From: Pseudooceanicola algae
Lineage (GTDB): Bacteria > Pseudomonadota > Alphaproteobacteria > Rhodobacterales > Rhodobacteraceae
Direction of reading: 5' to 3'
DNA length: 64,000 nucleotides
Assembly (NCBI RefSeq): GCF_003590145.2
Contig: NZ_CP060436.1
Coordinates: 2,857,001 to 2,921,000 of the forward strand
Under the pieces are notes generated by a model. It was not told where the DNA came from. It did no database searches and saw only the letters and a list, made by a program, of their open reading frames with translations. Below, piece after piece: positions 1 to 8,299 of this stretch. A program made the position numbers and the translations under genes. Numbering within the stretch: the stretch's first letter is position 1; each line of letters begins with the position of its first letter.

Positions 1-1068
1 ACCGGCCCGGCGGATCACGTGCTGGGCCTGCGGGCTGCCGGTATAGGCCAGGAAGTCGCGGGCCAGTTTCGGCAGGCGGCGGGCCGGCTGATAAAGAAAG
101 ACGGGCGTCGTCAGGGGGTAATCCTCGGTCTTGGCATCGCGGCGACTGGCCTGAAGCGCGACGCCGCAGGGACCGCCCACGCCCAGCCCCACAGCCCCGC
201 CAACCGCGCTGGACCGGGTGATCCCGATGGCAAAGGGGTCGTCCAGCACCGCCTGCAACAAGGCGCTGTCGCTGTCATGTTCGACCACGTCCCCCCCGAT
301 CACCGCGCCGCCAGTCAGGAACTTGTCCTCTACCGCCTGCCCCGGACCCGACCCGAGGTGGCGCAGATGCACGGCGACCGGCGCATCCGGCCCGCCAAGC
401 GCCTGCCAGTTGCGGATGTCACCGCTGAGGACATCGGCCAGTTGCGGCATCGAGATCCGCGTGACCGGATTGCCCGGCCAGACGATCGGCACCAGCGCAT
501 CCAGCGCCAGAACCCTCAGCCGGCCCGGCCGATCAAGGTCGCCCAGCCCTTCCTCACGCGCCGCCACAAGCTCGGCCGGACGGATTTCGCGCAGGGCCAT
601 GACAAGGTCGGTGCCCTCGCTCAGCAGGTCGCGAAACCCGTCATCGGTGTTGGAACTGCGGATGGTGAATTCGCCCGCCAGCCGGTCGCCTTCGAACAGT
701 TGATACAGCACCACGCCGCCGGAACGATCCTCGCGGCGCAGGGACAGTCCCTGGCGCAGACCGAACCCTTCGATCAGGGCGGGCATCAGGACGGTGCCGA
801 TACTGGCCGCACCGGAAATCGTCAGCCGGGCGACGAAATCCTGCAGATCGGGGCATCCCGGCCCGTCACAGAGCACACCCGAGCCATCCAGCGTCAGCAC
901 GCCGAATTCCGAATCGACGCGATAGAATTCGCCGTCAAAGCCCAGCAGATCGCCCGCAACGGCGACCGTCCCGTCACGCGAGGTCAGCGTGACATCCTGT
1001 GCGCGAAGGGGTGACAGGCCAAGAACAAGGAAAAGAACGGCAAGGCCCGCCGAACGGAAAAATCGCAT
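1..1068 (-). CDS. Phosphate-binding (PstS-like) periplasmic protein, 3' part cut by window edge
   Basis: The first 356 codons of a minus-strand gene are visible, from an ATG at 1,068 to the window edge with no stop. The N-terminus is a clear Sec signal peptide (RSAGLAVLFLVLGLSP, then LRAQD), so the product is exported. From about residue 130 the sequence resembles PstS-type solute-binding domains: FTIRSSNTDDGFRDLL, VWPGNPVTRISMPQLADVL, then a VGGPCGVALQAS stretch and the DYPLTTPVFLYQ motif near the end. In Rhodobacteraceae such proteins often continue into a C-terminal OmpA-like domain; that part is outside the window. It lies downstream of secA on the same strand, now separated from it by the transposon. 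The exact ligand is not shown by the sequence. Confidence 0.75.
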   Translation of the reverse strand, partial: MRFFRSAGLAVLFLVLGLSPLRAQDVTLTSRDGTVAVAGDLLGFDGEFYRVDSEFGVLTLDGSGVLCDGPGCPDLQDFVARLTISGAASIGTVLMPALIEGFGLRQGLSLRREDRSGGVVLYQLFEGDRLAGEFTIRSSNTDDGFRDLLSEGTDLVMALREIRPAELVAAREEGLGDLDRPGRLRVLALDALVPIVWPGNPVTRISMPQLADVLSGDIRNWQALGGPDAPVAVHLRHLGSGPGQAVEDKFLTGGAVIGGDVVEHDSDSALLQAVLDDPFAIGITRSSAVGGAVGLGVGGPCGVALQASRRDAKTEDYPLTTPVFLYQPARRLPKLARDFLAYTGSPQAQHVIRRAG

Positions 1069-1168
1069 CTATGCCCCCCGGCCCGGATCAGTCACCGGCG
1101 AAGTCTCGGGGGTATGAAGAGGATTTTCAACCGGGCGCGACGCCCATGCGCCCTTGCCCGGTCAGACG

Positions 1169-1203
1169 TTGCCCCCGCGCCATGGACCACGGCACGGGGG
1201 CAA
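1169..1203 (-). terminator. Hairpin, probable original secA terminator displaced by the transposon
   Basis: TTGCCCCCGCGCC and GGCACGGGGGCAA form 13-bp arms with one G-T type mismatch around a 9-nt loop. It lies just outside the left transposon end. If the element and one 5-bp duplication are removed, the hairpin falls about 20-55 nt past the secA stop codon. There is no clear U-tract on either strand, so assignment as a terminator is inferred from stem strength and position. Confidence 0.55.
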
Positions 1204-1215
1204 TCTTGCCGGGAT

Positions 1216-1220
1216 ACGTC
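1216..1220. repeat. Target-site duplication, left copy (ACGTC)
   Basis: Five bases immediately outside the TGTA tip at 1,221. They are identical to 18,292-18,296 at the other end. Confidence 0.9.
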
Positions 1221-1368
1221 TGTAGAACTACTTCGAGATTTTCCCAAGCATCGAAAACTCTCAGAAAAAATGCTTGAAATCAAATAGTTGGATTTGCCCC
1301 CAGAGGCGAAACCCTAAGATCTTCCCATGTGACGGCTAAGTTCATGCCAAGGATAGGATTTTCCGGAA
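1221..1368. repeat. Left transposon end with three TnsB-site-like boxes
   Basis: The tip is TGTAGAACTAC. Three related 14-bp boxes follow: GAGATTTTCCCAAG at 1,235-1,248, AAGATCTTCCCATG at 1,316-1,329, and the weaker AGGATTTTCCGGAA at 1,355-1,368. The first begins at nucleotide 15 from the tip, as at the other end. Tn7 ends carry several TnsB-binding sites, three in the left end, so these are the natural candidates for this TnsB. Confidence 0.8.
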
Positions 1369-1433
1369 ACCACACATGAAAAAGGGCCCGCAACGCGGAC
1401 CCCGAGGCGATTCCAGATCTGTAGGTGCGGAGC

Positions 1434-2897
1434 TTACCCTGCGCGGATCGCCGTCACCTCCTTCAACGGCAACAAGACAGACGCCAAGCCGTCTCCGTCA
1501 GGACAGCGGAAGGCCGGTAGCTCGTTGGCAAGAAGAGCCCTCACGACATCGGACGTCGTGCCAATCTTCCGCTGACAGATTGCCCCGACTGGGTGCAGGT
1601 CAATTTGCCCGGCACTTTCTGAATCCGGCAAGGCGGCAAGCTGAGCGAGAAAGGCGTCGAGACTTCGACGCGAGAAGACGACATGGCGAATGGCACCGGG
1701 AGACCCCGCCGGCACCACGGGCTTCAAGACGCCATCCCGATACAGGGCTCTCGCCTGCGAAAAGCTGGCGCCGATGTACTCGTCCAGATCGGCCAGGGGG
1801 ATACCCGTCTTGAAATCCTGCACCAGTTGCGCAATCTCCCTGGCATCGAACCGGATAAGGCCACAGTCGTCCATGCTCGCATCGTGGGGAATATGCCCGA
1901 TCTTCTTGAGCATACGCGCCATGCTGGAGGTCTTGTGACCGAGGGCCTCACCAAGGCTCTGAACGCTGTGGAATCGCCGATATTTGAGCTCCTCACCCAG
2001 GACCTTTGTTCCGGCCTCCAGTACATCGTGTTCGATGATATGGTCCCGCAAGATGCCGAGGAGAGGTCCGGGGTCGCGGGTTTGCCACTGACGGTTCATC
2101 CATTCGTATAGCTTCCCATATTTTGCGAGCGGTCCGGCTTGTGCCGCTTGTGCAGGCGAGGCCTCACGGATCCGATCCAGCGCAGCGACCAGCGCCTCAG
2201 GGCCTTGGGAATAGACCCGGAAGCCCTCCTCCAATGCGGCTTCATGGCGCAGGACCGACAGCCTGTTGGGAGCGATCTTGTGGCCTTCGCGCATGACCAC
2301 CCCAAGGAGCAGCGACGCATCGAGAACCTGCTCCAGCCCCTGTTCATCCAGCCAAGAGTCCCTTTCCGGCACGTTTTGCAGTCGTGCTTCCAGCCACTGC
2401 AGATAGCAGGGCACGGGGTCAGACACAGTATGAGAGACTGACGCCGGAATGATGCCCGTCGCCTCCTGAAGCGTCCTTGCAGGCTTTTCCGACCGCTGCA
2501 GCCAGATGCCATGGCGTGGGCACCTGTGAGCCGCAGCAACGCACCAGATCAGGCGCTGACGCCAGTTGCGGTGTTCGCCGTCCTCGGCGAGGCAGGCAGG
2601 ACAGTACTTGTCCGCCGCGCGCGAAAGGGAGCCTGAATGGAACTGCTCTCCGCGGAACTCCATGCCTTTCCGGATTCCACGCATAGTAACCCTCAGAAGG
2701 TCGGCCTCATCGATCCCGGCAATGGCGGCGAACCGGGAAATGGCCTCGGGACGGCCAAGGGTGAAAGCCTCGCCATTGATCCGCATGTCAGCCAGCATCC
2801 AGTGAAGCGGCTGGCCCGTATGGATCGCGGCGAGGCGCCCGGCGAAGGACATCGCCGTTTCCTGCGTGTCGAGCGTGACATAGGGACGGAGGCGCAT
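1434..2897 (-). CDS. tniQ: TniQ/TnsD-family transposition target selector
   Basis: 487 residues from ATG 2,897. TniQ proteins recruit TnsC to a target and so choose the insertion site. Visible features are the N-terminal RLRPYVTLDTQETAMSFAGRLA, typical of the family, and a zinc-finger pattern beginning KYCPACLAEDGEHRNWR, then LIWCVAAAHRCPRHGI. The length is nearer to TnsD-like selectors that read a fixed chromosomal site than to short TniQs, and it is the only TniQ in the element. The start is set by a TGATG overlap with the tnsC stop; a longer frame exists upstream but would overlap tnsC further. It is the last gene of the operon and lies about 200 bp from the left tip. Given the insertion point, it may recognise the 3' end of secA; this is inference. 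Confidence 0.88.
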   Translation of the reverse strand: MRLRPYVTLDTQETAMSFAGRLAAIHTGQPLHWMLADMRINGEAFTLGRPEAISRFAAIAGIDEADLLRVTMRGIRKGMEFRGEQFHSGSLSRAADKYCPACLAEDGEHRNWRQRLIWCVAAAHRCPRHGIWLQRSEKPARTLQEATGIIPASVSHTVSDPVPCYLQWLEARLQNVPERDSWLDEQGLEQVLDASLLLGVVMREGHKIAPNRLSVLRHEAALEEGFRVYSQGPEALVAALDRIREASPAQAAQAGPLAKYGKLYEWMNRQWQTRDPGPLLGILRDHIIEHDVLEAGTKVLGEELKYRRFHSVQSLGEALGHKTSSMARMLKKIGHIPHDASMDDCGLIRFDAREIAQLVQDFKTGIPLADLDEYIGASFSQARALYRDGVLKPVVPAGSPGAIRHVVFSRRSLDAFLAQLAALPDSESAGQIDLHPVGAICQRKIGTTSDVVRALLANELPAFRCPDGDGLASVLLPLKEVTAIRAG

Positions 2898-3871
2898 CAC
2901 CGGCTCCAGCCCGCCTCTGTAAGAGACACCCGCACGGTGTCCCACGGCGCCTCCGCGAAGGGCGTTGTCTGCATCGCGCCATATTCCCTCGAGAAGACAT
3001 GCCCCGCATCCCGCAGGGTCACCTTGCTGCGCCCCTCCTCCAGAGCGGCCACGAGAATGGTCTTAGCCAGATGGATCGCACGTCCGGGCTCGCCATTCTC
3101 GGCGAAGAGCACGCGGTCGGGCATCGCCTCTCCATCAAGGGAAAGACCCACTTTCTCTGCGCAAAGCTGCATGCTTCGCGCAAAGGTACGTGCCTCCTTG
3201 CTGCCTTCGGCGATGCGGGTAAGCTGGAACCTGGGGAAGCGTCGGTCGGTTTCGGGGTCCGTCATCACCCCCTGCCGGAGCTTGTCGACGCCGGCTGCGA
3301 TGACCGCAACAGGCCAGTCACCCTGCAGCAGGCTCTTGAGCCTCTGGATCGCCCCTTCGACATCGCGGCCCGATCCCTTGCGGAGCAGATGATGTGCTTC
3401 GTCGATGACCAACAGGCGAACCCCGCGTTCACGCATCCGGTGGCGCGCCACGTCCCACGCCTGATCGGCGTTCGCGCGCGAGTTCATATCGAGGTATCCC
3501 AGTTTCTTGGCAATGCGGGACGCGAAGCTCTTGATCGTCGCTTCTGGAGGGACGGTGACGTAGAATGTGTTCCCGTCGTTTTCCCTGTCGGCCAGATGGA
3601 TCATCGGTACTGTGCGCAAGGTTCTCCGGAGCAACGACGATTTGCCGGCACCGGACTCTCCGATAAGCATCAGGCCGCGGGTTTCACCGTTGAGCCGGTC
3701 GATCTTCGGCTTGGGTGTCAGCTGCCCTTCTTTGTCGGTCTTGAACAGACGCCCGAGGCGGGCGATCAGGGCATCATCGCGGTCGAGGCGGACATACCTG
3801 TCCTCCAGCCATTCGATCTTCTCTGGCAGGGATGCATCGGCAGGCAGGGCGGTCATCGTCTTGGTGATCAT
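2897..3871 (-). CDS. tnsC: TnsC/TniB-type AAA+ ATPase, transposition regulator
   Basis: 324 residues. The AAA+ ATPase that forms filaments on target DNA and links TniQ to the TnsA-TnsB transposase. Walker A GESGAGKSS lies near residues 71-79, and Walker B LLVIDEAHHLL near 153-163. The start at 3,871 is chosen because AAGGAACCAAG precedes that ATG; the frame runs 27 codons further upstream with no comparable ribosome site. Its stop overlaps the tniQ start (TGATG). Unlike the other junctions in the operon, about 260 nt separate it from tnsB. Confidence 0.88.
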   Translation of the reverse strand: MITKTMTALPADASLPEKIEWLEDRYVRLDRDDALIARLGRLFKTDKEGQLTPKPKIDRLNGETRGLMLIGESGAGKSSLLRRTLRTVPMIHLADRENDGNTFYVTVPPEATIKSFASRIAKKLGYLDMNSRANADQAWDVARHRMRERGVRLLVIDEAHHLLRKGSGRDVEGAIQRLKSLLQGDWPVAVIAAGVDKLRQGVMTDPETDRRFPRFQLTRIAEGSKEARTFARSMQLCAEKVGLSLDGEAMPDRVLFAENGEPGRAIHLAKTILVAALEEGRSKVTLRDAGHVFSREYGAMQTTPFAEAPWDTVRVSLTEAGWSR

Positions 3872-4135
3872 CTTGGTTCCTTGGATTGAGCATGACTTCT
3901 CCGGTCTCCGGGGCATGGCCACGAAGCTGGGAGGGCACGGTGTTAGGTTCACAGGCTGGGTGACGGGGTCAGGTGGAGCTGTTTGTTCAGGTGAAGTTGG
4001 TCCTTTGCGTTGGCCCTGAGGGGCGTGGATATCGGTGCGGTCGAGTTATGCGTGGGGTGCGAAAGTTGGCAGGCCTGAAGGCGAACTGTTTGCCGTCGGG
4101 AGAAGAAACGACGGAATTCTTCGGTCGCCCCGGCA

Positions 4136-6331
4136 CTATTCCAGCAGGTCTTCATCGTCGGGTCCTTCGGCCGCTTCCAGCGTGGCCATCGTTTCCGGTT
4201 CAGCCGCGGGCTGACTTTCATCCAGAACCTCGTCAGCAAGGAGGTCACGGTACGGTTCGGCAGTGTAGCGGCGCTCCGAAGTATCTATGTGCCGCGCGAA
4301 ATGTGCCTCCGTCAGCTCGACTCCATTTGCCGTCCTCGGGCGCGCGAACAGCCCCTTCGCCAGTTTCAGCGCCTTGGTATGTGCGTCGATGTCGTGGATC
4401 AGCGCGAGGCGGGCCGCCTCTGCTTCAGGGTCCTTGGTTTGACGTTGCTCCAGCCAGACATGAAGGTCGCTTTCATCCTTGCCGATCCAGCGCTCATCAG
4501 TGGCTGGTACGGTGACCCACTCCCCGTTTCCGGCACGCACTTCGATCGCGCCGATGTCCCCGCCCCAATGGCAGATCTCGAGGCGCTCACCTCCATGGGC
4601 GAACCACCTCTGCGTCAGCGCATCGCTTTGGTAGGTGACGTGCATCACCTTCAGCCCGTGCCGCCCGAGGGTCCTGTGAACTCGGGTGCCAAAGGCGAGG
4701 CGCATCTCCCGGTTGGTAATCTGACGAACCGGCATGTGGCTGGTCGCCTCTTCCCAGGCCTGCAACGGGGTCATGCCCAGCCCCTCGTGACGGCGGTTGT
4801 GGTATCCGTCGACGGTCCAGCGGACGAGCCAGCCGAGAAACTCCTCGATGGTCAGCGTGGCACGGGCCGCCGGGTCGTTGTCTCCGCGCTTCACCGGATT
4901 CTCGAAATTCCTGCCCGAGAACCTTTGCAGGAAGGTGCTGTGCAACGTCCTGAAGGTTCTTTCAATGAACGGCTTGAGCCAGGGTTTGCCGGCCGGGCTG
5001 CCGATGTTCGTGATCCCGAGAGAAGCAAGGATGTGGTACGCCTCGTCAGAGACGTAGGGACTGCCTCGATCGAGAACGGCCTCCTCCGGTGCGCCATGCT
5101 GAACCCAGTCAAAGCGGCAGCCGACAGCATCGGAGAGCGGCGTCTTGTCGGTATAGATCATCTCCAGCGTCTGGCGCAGCGTATCCGGGGTTCCCTCCGG
5201 CACGATCTGGAGCGCGAGAAGGCAACGCGTGTGAACATCGATCGCGGCCGAGATGACCACGCGCCTGGCAGCGCCATCAAATCCCAGGGCCACGATCTCG
5301 TGCGGGGCCAGAAGCTTGAAAATCCCGGTCAGCCTCAGAAGAAGCGTCAGGTCGATGGTGTATTCGTCGATCTCCACGCGCTCGAGCGCCCGGTACGTCG
5401 TGATGCCGACCCCCAAGGCATGCATGTCGCGATAGGCTCTGTCGAAGCCGGTCGACCTGATGGCATAGGCCGCGCACCCCAGTCGATCGGCCTGCCGTTT
5501 CACGAATGCCTTGCTGACCCTGTTCGACAGGCTCGGCAGAGGGAAATCGGCGCTGAACCGGCGGGCATTCTCCGCCTGGATCGCAGCAAGGACACTGTCG
5601 TGCAAGGAGCTGATGGATGGACGTTCCATATCGGCCAGATCATCGACCACACCGGCCACGAAATCCGCGAGTTCCGCCGTGTGCCCTGCCTTCCCACCAC
5701 ATCGGCGATAGGCATCGAACAGGCTATCCTCCCCCTTTGTCCGCAGCTTGCGCAGCCAGTTGTAGATCGAGGCGCCCTTGGAGGCAGGGTTGTCGTTCTT
5801 CACCTCGAGCTCGAAGAGGAACGGAGGCCGATTGGCATTCGAGCCGTAGACAGCCCGTTTTCGCCTTCCACGGGTCGAGCGGCCCATTGCCGCAACGAGG
5901 CGAGCATGGGCGGTTCTGGCGCGGGCGACGATAAGTTCCGCATGCTCCTCGAAGTCACGCCTCCGGTGCCCCATCCGGTCCTCCGCGATCAGCTCTTCGG
6001 CCGCGAGGGCACAGGCCTTGCGGACGAGCATGCGAGAGGTTTCCTCATGCGTCCGCAAGTGACGAAGGATGTCGTCGGGATCGGTCTCCATTGCGCGCGG
6101 CCGCGACAGGATAACCAGCTGGCCGTGGCGGTTGTCCGCCTCCACATGTTCGTGCGTCAGCAGCCGGTGCGCACGCTCGGTGATCACGCCGGTTTCGGGA
6201 TCGCTCCATTCCTCCCAGACGACCAAGAAGCCTTCCGGTCTGGCTTCGACGACCGAGCCATGGCGTGGTCCGACGCGGAAATTGCAGCCAACCTCCAGCA
6301 GGTGGTGGCGCTGTACCAAGGAAACTGCCAT
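4136..6331 (-). CDS. tnsB: TnsB-like DDE transposase (Mu/TniA family)
   Basis: 731 residues from ATG 6,331. Retroviral-integrase-fold transposase that binds the element ends and joins them to target DNA. The triad can be read directly: Asp322 in EIDEYTIDL, Asp421 in LDRGSPYVSD and Glu457 in KPFIERTFR. The last two are 35 residues apart, the D,D-35-E arrangement of the superfamily. The C-terminal third resembles the Mu transposase C-terminal domain (for example GWLVRWTVDGYHNRRHEGLG). The start at 6,331 overlaps the tnsA stop as TGATG. The frame stays open 33 codons further, but those codons lie inside tnsA and encode Arg/His-rich sequence not expected of the family. Confidence 0.92.
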   Translation of the reverse strand: MAVSLVQRHHLLEVGCNFRVGPRHGSVVEARPEGFLVVWEEWSDPETGVITERAHRLLTHEHVEADNRHGQLVILSRPRAMETDPDDILRHLRTHEETSRMLVRKACALAAEELIAEDRMGHRRRDFEEHAELIVARARTAHARLVAAMGRSTRGRRKRAVYGSNANRPPFLFELEVKNDNPASKGASIYNWLRKLRTKGEDSLFDAYRRCGGKAGHTAELADFVAGVVDDLADMERPSISSLHDSVLAAIQAENARRFSADFPLPSLSNRVSKAFVKRQADRLGCAAYAIRSTGFDRAYRDMHALGVGITTYRALERVEIDEYTIDLTLLLRLTGIFKLLAPHEIVALGFDGAARRVVISAAIDVHTRCLLALQIVPEGTPDTLRQTLEMIYTDKTPLSDAVGCRFDWVQHGAPEEAVLDRGSPYVSDEAYHILASLGITNIGSPAGKPWLKPFIERTFRTLHSTFLQRFSGRNFENPVKRGDNDPAARATLTIEEFLGWLVRWTVDGYHNRRHEGLGMTPLQAWEEATSHMPVRQITNREMRLAFGTRVHRTLGRHGLKVMHVTYQSDALTQRWFAHGGERLEICHWGGDIGAIEVRAGNGEWVTVPATDERWIGKDESDLHVWLEQRQTKDPEAEAARLALIHDIDAHTKALKLAKGLFARPRTANGVELTEAHFARHIDTSERRYTAEPYRDLLADEVLDESQPAAEPETMATLEAAEGPDDEDLLE

Positions 6332-6999
6332 CACGCGGTTCCTGGGCTGCTGATGATGGAATGCTCGGTGATTGGCTCCTCGTCCGCGACCACGATGATG
6401 CCTGAACGGATCGCGCGGATGACGCTCCACCAGCCGTCACGACCGACAGGCGTCTGGTCAAGGAAATCACGGATGGTCCGAGGTCGTTCCATTCCCGCCA
6501 GTTCGGATCGCACGAGCAGATCCAGTTTGGGGTTCGGGTGCCGCGCCGCATGAAACAGCTTGACCCGAGAAAGGCGGATCGGATCGATGTTCCGTTCCGT
6601 GACCACGTGGACATGATCTGCCATCGCTGGAACCGCGACATGGCGGATTACCTGCATCGCGTGCTGAAACTTGTAGGTTCTGGCAACCTGCTCGGGCTTC
6701 ACCGAGATCGCGATCCGCTGGCCCGACGCCAATGTCAGCCGCAGATCGAACCAGTACGCGGTTGCCGCAACGCCTTGCGTCCGTGCCATGATCGGGGCGA
6801 GCTGCTCTTCCAGGTCGTGGAAGTCGGTGCGGTAGATGCAGCAGAGCGCGGCCTTGTATTCAAGCAGGCTGCCAAAGCCCAGGGCACGGGACTTGCCCGC
6901 AGCATTCAGGAAGGTCAGCTGGCCGACGAAGTGGTATTTGGACGCCCTTGGAATAGCGCGCCTGGCGCGGGATGGAAGATAGGTATCGTCGAAGCTCAT
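6331..6999 (-). CDS. tnsA: TnsA-like endonuclease subunit of the transposase
   Basis: 222 residues from ATG 6,999, preceded by AGAAAGAGA; an in-frame TTG 24 nt upstream is possible but has no good ribosome site. TnsA cuts the 5' ends of the element, turning TnsB joining into cut-and-paste. The restriction-enzyme-like fold is visible in the order GSLLE (Glu47), LEEQ, YWFDLRLT (Asp85) and ISVKP (Lys101), matching the Glu-Asp-Gln-Lys arrangement of Tn7 TnsA. First gene of the operon, overlapping tnsB by TGATG. A 9-bp palindrome lies 34 nt upstream and may be its operator. Confidence 0.85.
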   Translation of the reverse strand: MSFDDTYLPSRARRAIPRASKYHFVGQLTFLNAAGKSRALGFGSLLEYKAALCCIYRTDFHDLEEQLAPIMARTQGVAATAYWFDLRLTLASGQRIAISVKPEQVARTYKFQHAMQVIRHVAVPAMADHVHVVTERNIDPIRLSRVKLFHAARHPNPKLDLLVRSELAGMERPRTIRDFLDQTPVGRDGWWSVIRAIRSGIIVVADEEPITEHSIISSPGTA

Positions 7000-7032
7000 G
7001 TTATCTCTTTCTGCTGGCCACAACTCTCCCGG

Positions 7033-7056
7033 CGGCTGAAACGGACATTTCAGCCG
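7033..7056. promoter_or_regulatory. Palindrome upstream of tnsA, possible operator or leader hairpin
   Basis: CGGCTGAAA and TTTCAGCCG are perfect 9-bp arms around CGGACA, with further partial pairing outside. It lies 34 nt before the tnsA ATG, where a regulator of the transposition operon would bind. No cognate regulator is identified. Confidence 0.4.
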
Positions 7057-7130
7057 GGGGATGCGACGTGGTTCTGGGTGAGGCAGCGCGTTTGCCCGCG
7101 TCTGCCGTCTACTGCATTTTACGTAGGCGC

Positions 7131-7155
7131 AAAATTTTCAGCCCATCAGGGGCTG
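7131..7155 (-). terminator. Possible terminator of the 170-residue orphan
   Basis: Read on the minus strand, CAGCCC and GGGCTG pair around a 5-nt loop and are followed by AAAATTTT. It starts about 35 nt past the stop of the upstream gene. Just before it is an A/T mirror, GAAAAAAA-4-TTTTTTTC. The short stem makes the call tentative. Confidence 0.35.
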
Positions 7156-7189
7156 GCGGGAAAAAAATTCATTTTTTTCAGGGCCTAAG

Positions 7190-7702
7190 CTACTTGAAAC
7201 ACGATTTTTCTTGGCATACGGGCCAGGCTCTTGCCAACCGGCTCAGCTCAGGGATCAGGTCATCGTAGCCGGCCTTGAAAGCCAGATCGAAGACTTGCTG
7301 AGTACGTCGGGCGATACATTTCAGGGCAACGTGAATCGGTAAGCTGATGACACCTTTGTCGACGGCGACAAGGTATCCGGGAAGGACATCGTCCAGATAT
7401 TCCCCCGGGAGCTTGGGCACGAAGGCGGGCCCGAGCTTGTACCACCGTGACAACGTCCGGGCCCACTCTCGGTCCGGCGACAAGTGTATCAGAGTGGATG
7501 TCTGGATCCGCCGGTCACCCAACACGGGATGACCGGTGACGCTGCCGACAAGGAACACTTCCCGACCCCGCATTGCAGCAGTCCAATTGTCGAGGAAAGG
7601 CGCTTCCAGTTCGGAACGATCTGGATCCACACCAAGGCAAACAGCGCGGAAAGCAGTCAGGTACATTTCGACAAGTTTTCGAGGAGACGGTGAAGAGTGC
7701 AT
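7190..7702 (-). CDS. Uncharacterised protein between transposition and defence modules
   Basis: 170 residues from ATG 7,702; an in-frame TTG four codons earlier is an alternative. No catalytic motif, signal peptide or membrane segment is visible. Landmarks are KLVEMYLTAFRAVCLGVDP near the start, REVFLVGSVTGHPVLGDRRI, then EWARTLSRWYKLG and a C-terminal IARRTQQVFDLAFKAGYDDL. The two EWxR/RWY segments and basic patches suggest a small soluble, possibly nucleic-acid-associated protein. I believe similar proteins recur in rhodobacterial mobile elements (a DUF6634-like family), but I cannot confirm this. It stands alone, with about 190 bp to tnsA and almost 600 bp to the helicase. Confidence 0.6.
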   Translation of the reverse strand: MHSSPSPRKLVEMYLTAFRAVCLGVDPDRSELEAPFLDNWTAAMRGREVFLVGSVTGHPVLGDRRIQTSTLIHLSPDREWARTLSRWYKLGPAFVPKLPGEYLDDVLPGYLVAVDKGVISLPIHVALKCIARRTQQVFDLAFKAGYDDLIPELSRLARAWPVCQEKSCFK

Positions 7703-8299
7703 GTTCAGGTCCAAGCATGGAACAACGCCCCCGGCGCCATTGGAAATACACCGGGTGGGTTAGATCAGTTTCAGGATGAACGCGCGTGTTCTGAGAAGCC
7801 GCATAGGTCGGTCCGCAGTTGCAAGGAAGTCGAAAGTATTGCGAAAACAGGGACTTTCGACACTTTCCATGGGCGAATTACCCAAGACTGTCTCGTCAGC
7901 ATGCCGATCCAGATGGTCTTTTCGCACGGAGTTTCGGCGTAACTTTTTCTCGGCCGTGCAGAAGCCAAACTCGCATGGCCGCTTCGGCAACTACCCGCGG
8001 TTGTCGAAAGAGTCAGATAGAGCTCCTTATAGGTGCCCTTGAGAATCATGCGCCGGAGGCGCGCTCACCTCCCGCTGGTCTCGTCATCACACCGTGTTCT
8101 CAGTCTTGACAGACTGCATCTATGCCACCGGCGATAAGGAACCTCTTCTACCGCAATCGGATCGCGTTGTGACGAACTCGGAAATGACCGTCAGAAGAAG
8201 CATCACCGGAAGACTCTGTGGCTCTGGATGCCGAGAAAATGAGGGACCGATAGGTAAGCCCTAGCGTGCCCTGCTCCGAATGCCGTCATGGACAACCCA
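7703..8299. other. 597-bp gene-free stretch inside the transposon
   Basis: Only short overlapping frames without family resemblance or good ribosome sites occur. One clear structure is the inverted repeat GTCGAAAGT/ACTTTCGAC at 7,829-7,861 (9-bp arms, 15-nt gap). A third GTCGAAAG occurs near 7,998. It separates the 170-residue orphan from the end of the restriction-modification operon and may be the scar of lost cargo. Confidence 0.5.

Larger units (their letters stand above)
1069..1433. other. Gene-free stretch: hairpin, target duplication and left transposon end
   Basis: No coding sequence is supported here. The stretch contains the displaced hairpin, the ACGTC target duplication, the TGTA tip of the transposon and three internal repeat boxes. 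The first part (to 1,220) is chromosomal spacer upstream of the PstS-like gene. The rest is the left transposon end, downstream of tniQ. Confidence 0.7.

Noticed and set aside
19-1014. Long plus-strand frame at the left edge
   Set aside because: The minus-strand frame has a signal peptide and PstS-like motifs; the plus frame has no family resemblance.
4289-6553. 754-codon plus-strand frame opposite tnsB
   Set aside because: Shadow of tnsB; no motifs, while the minus frame has the complete D,D-35-E triad.
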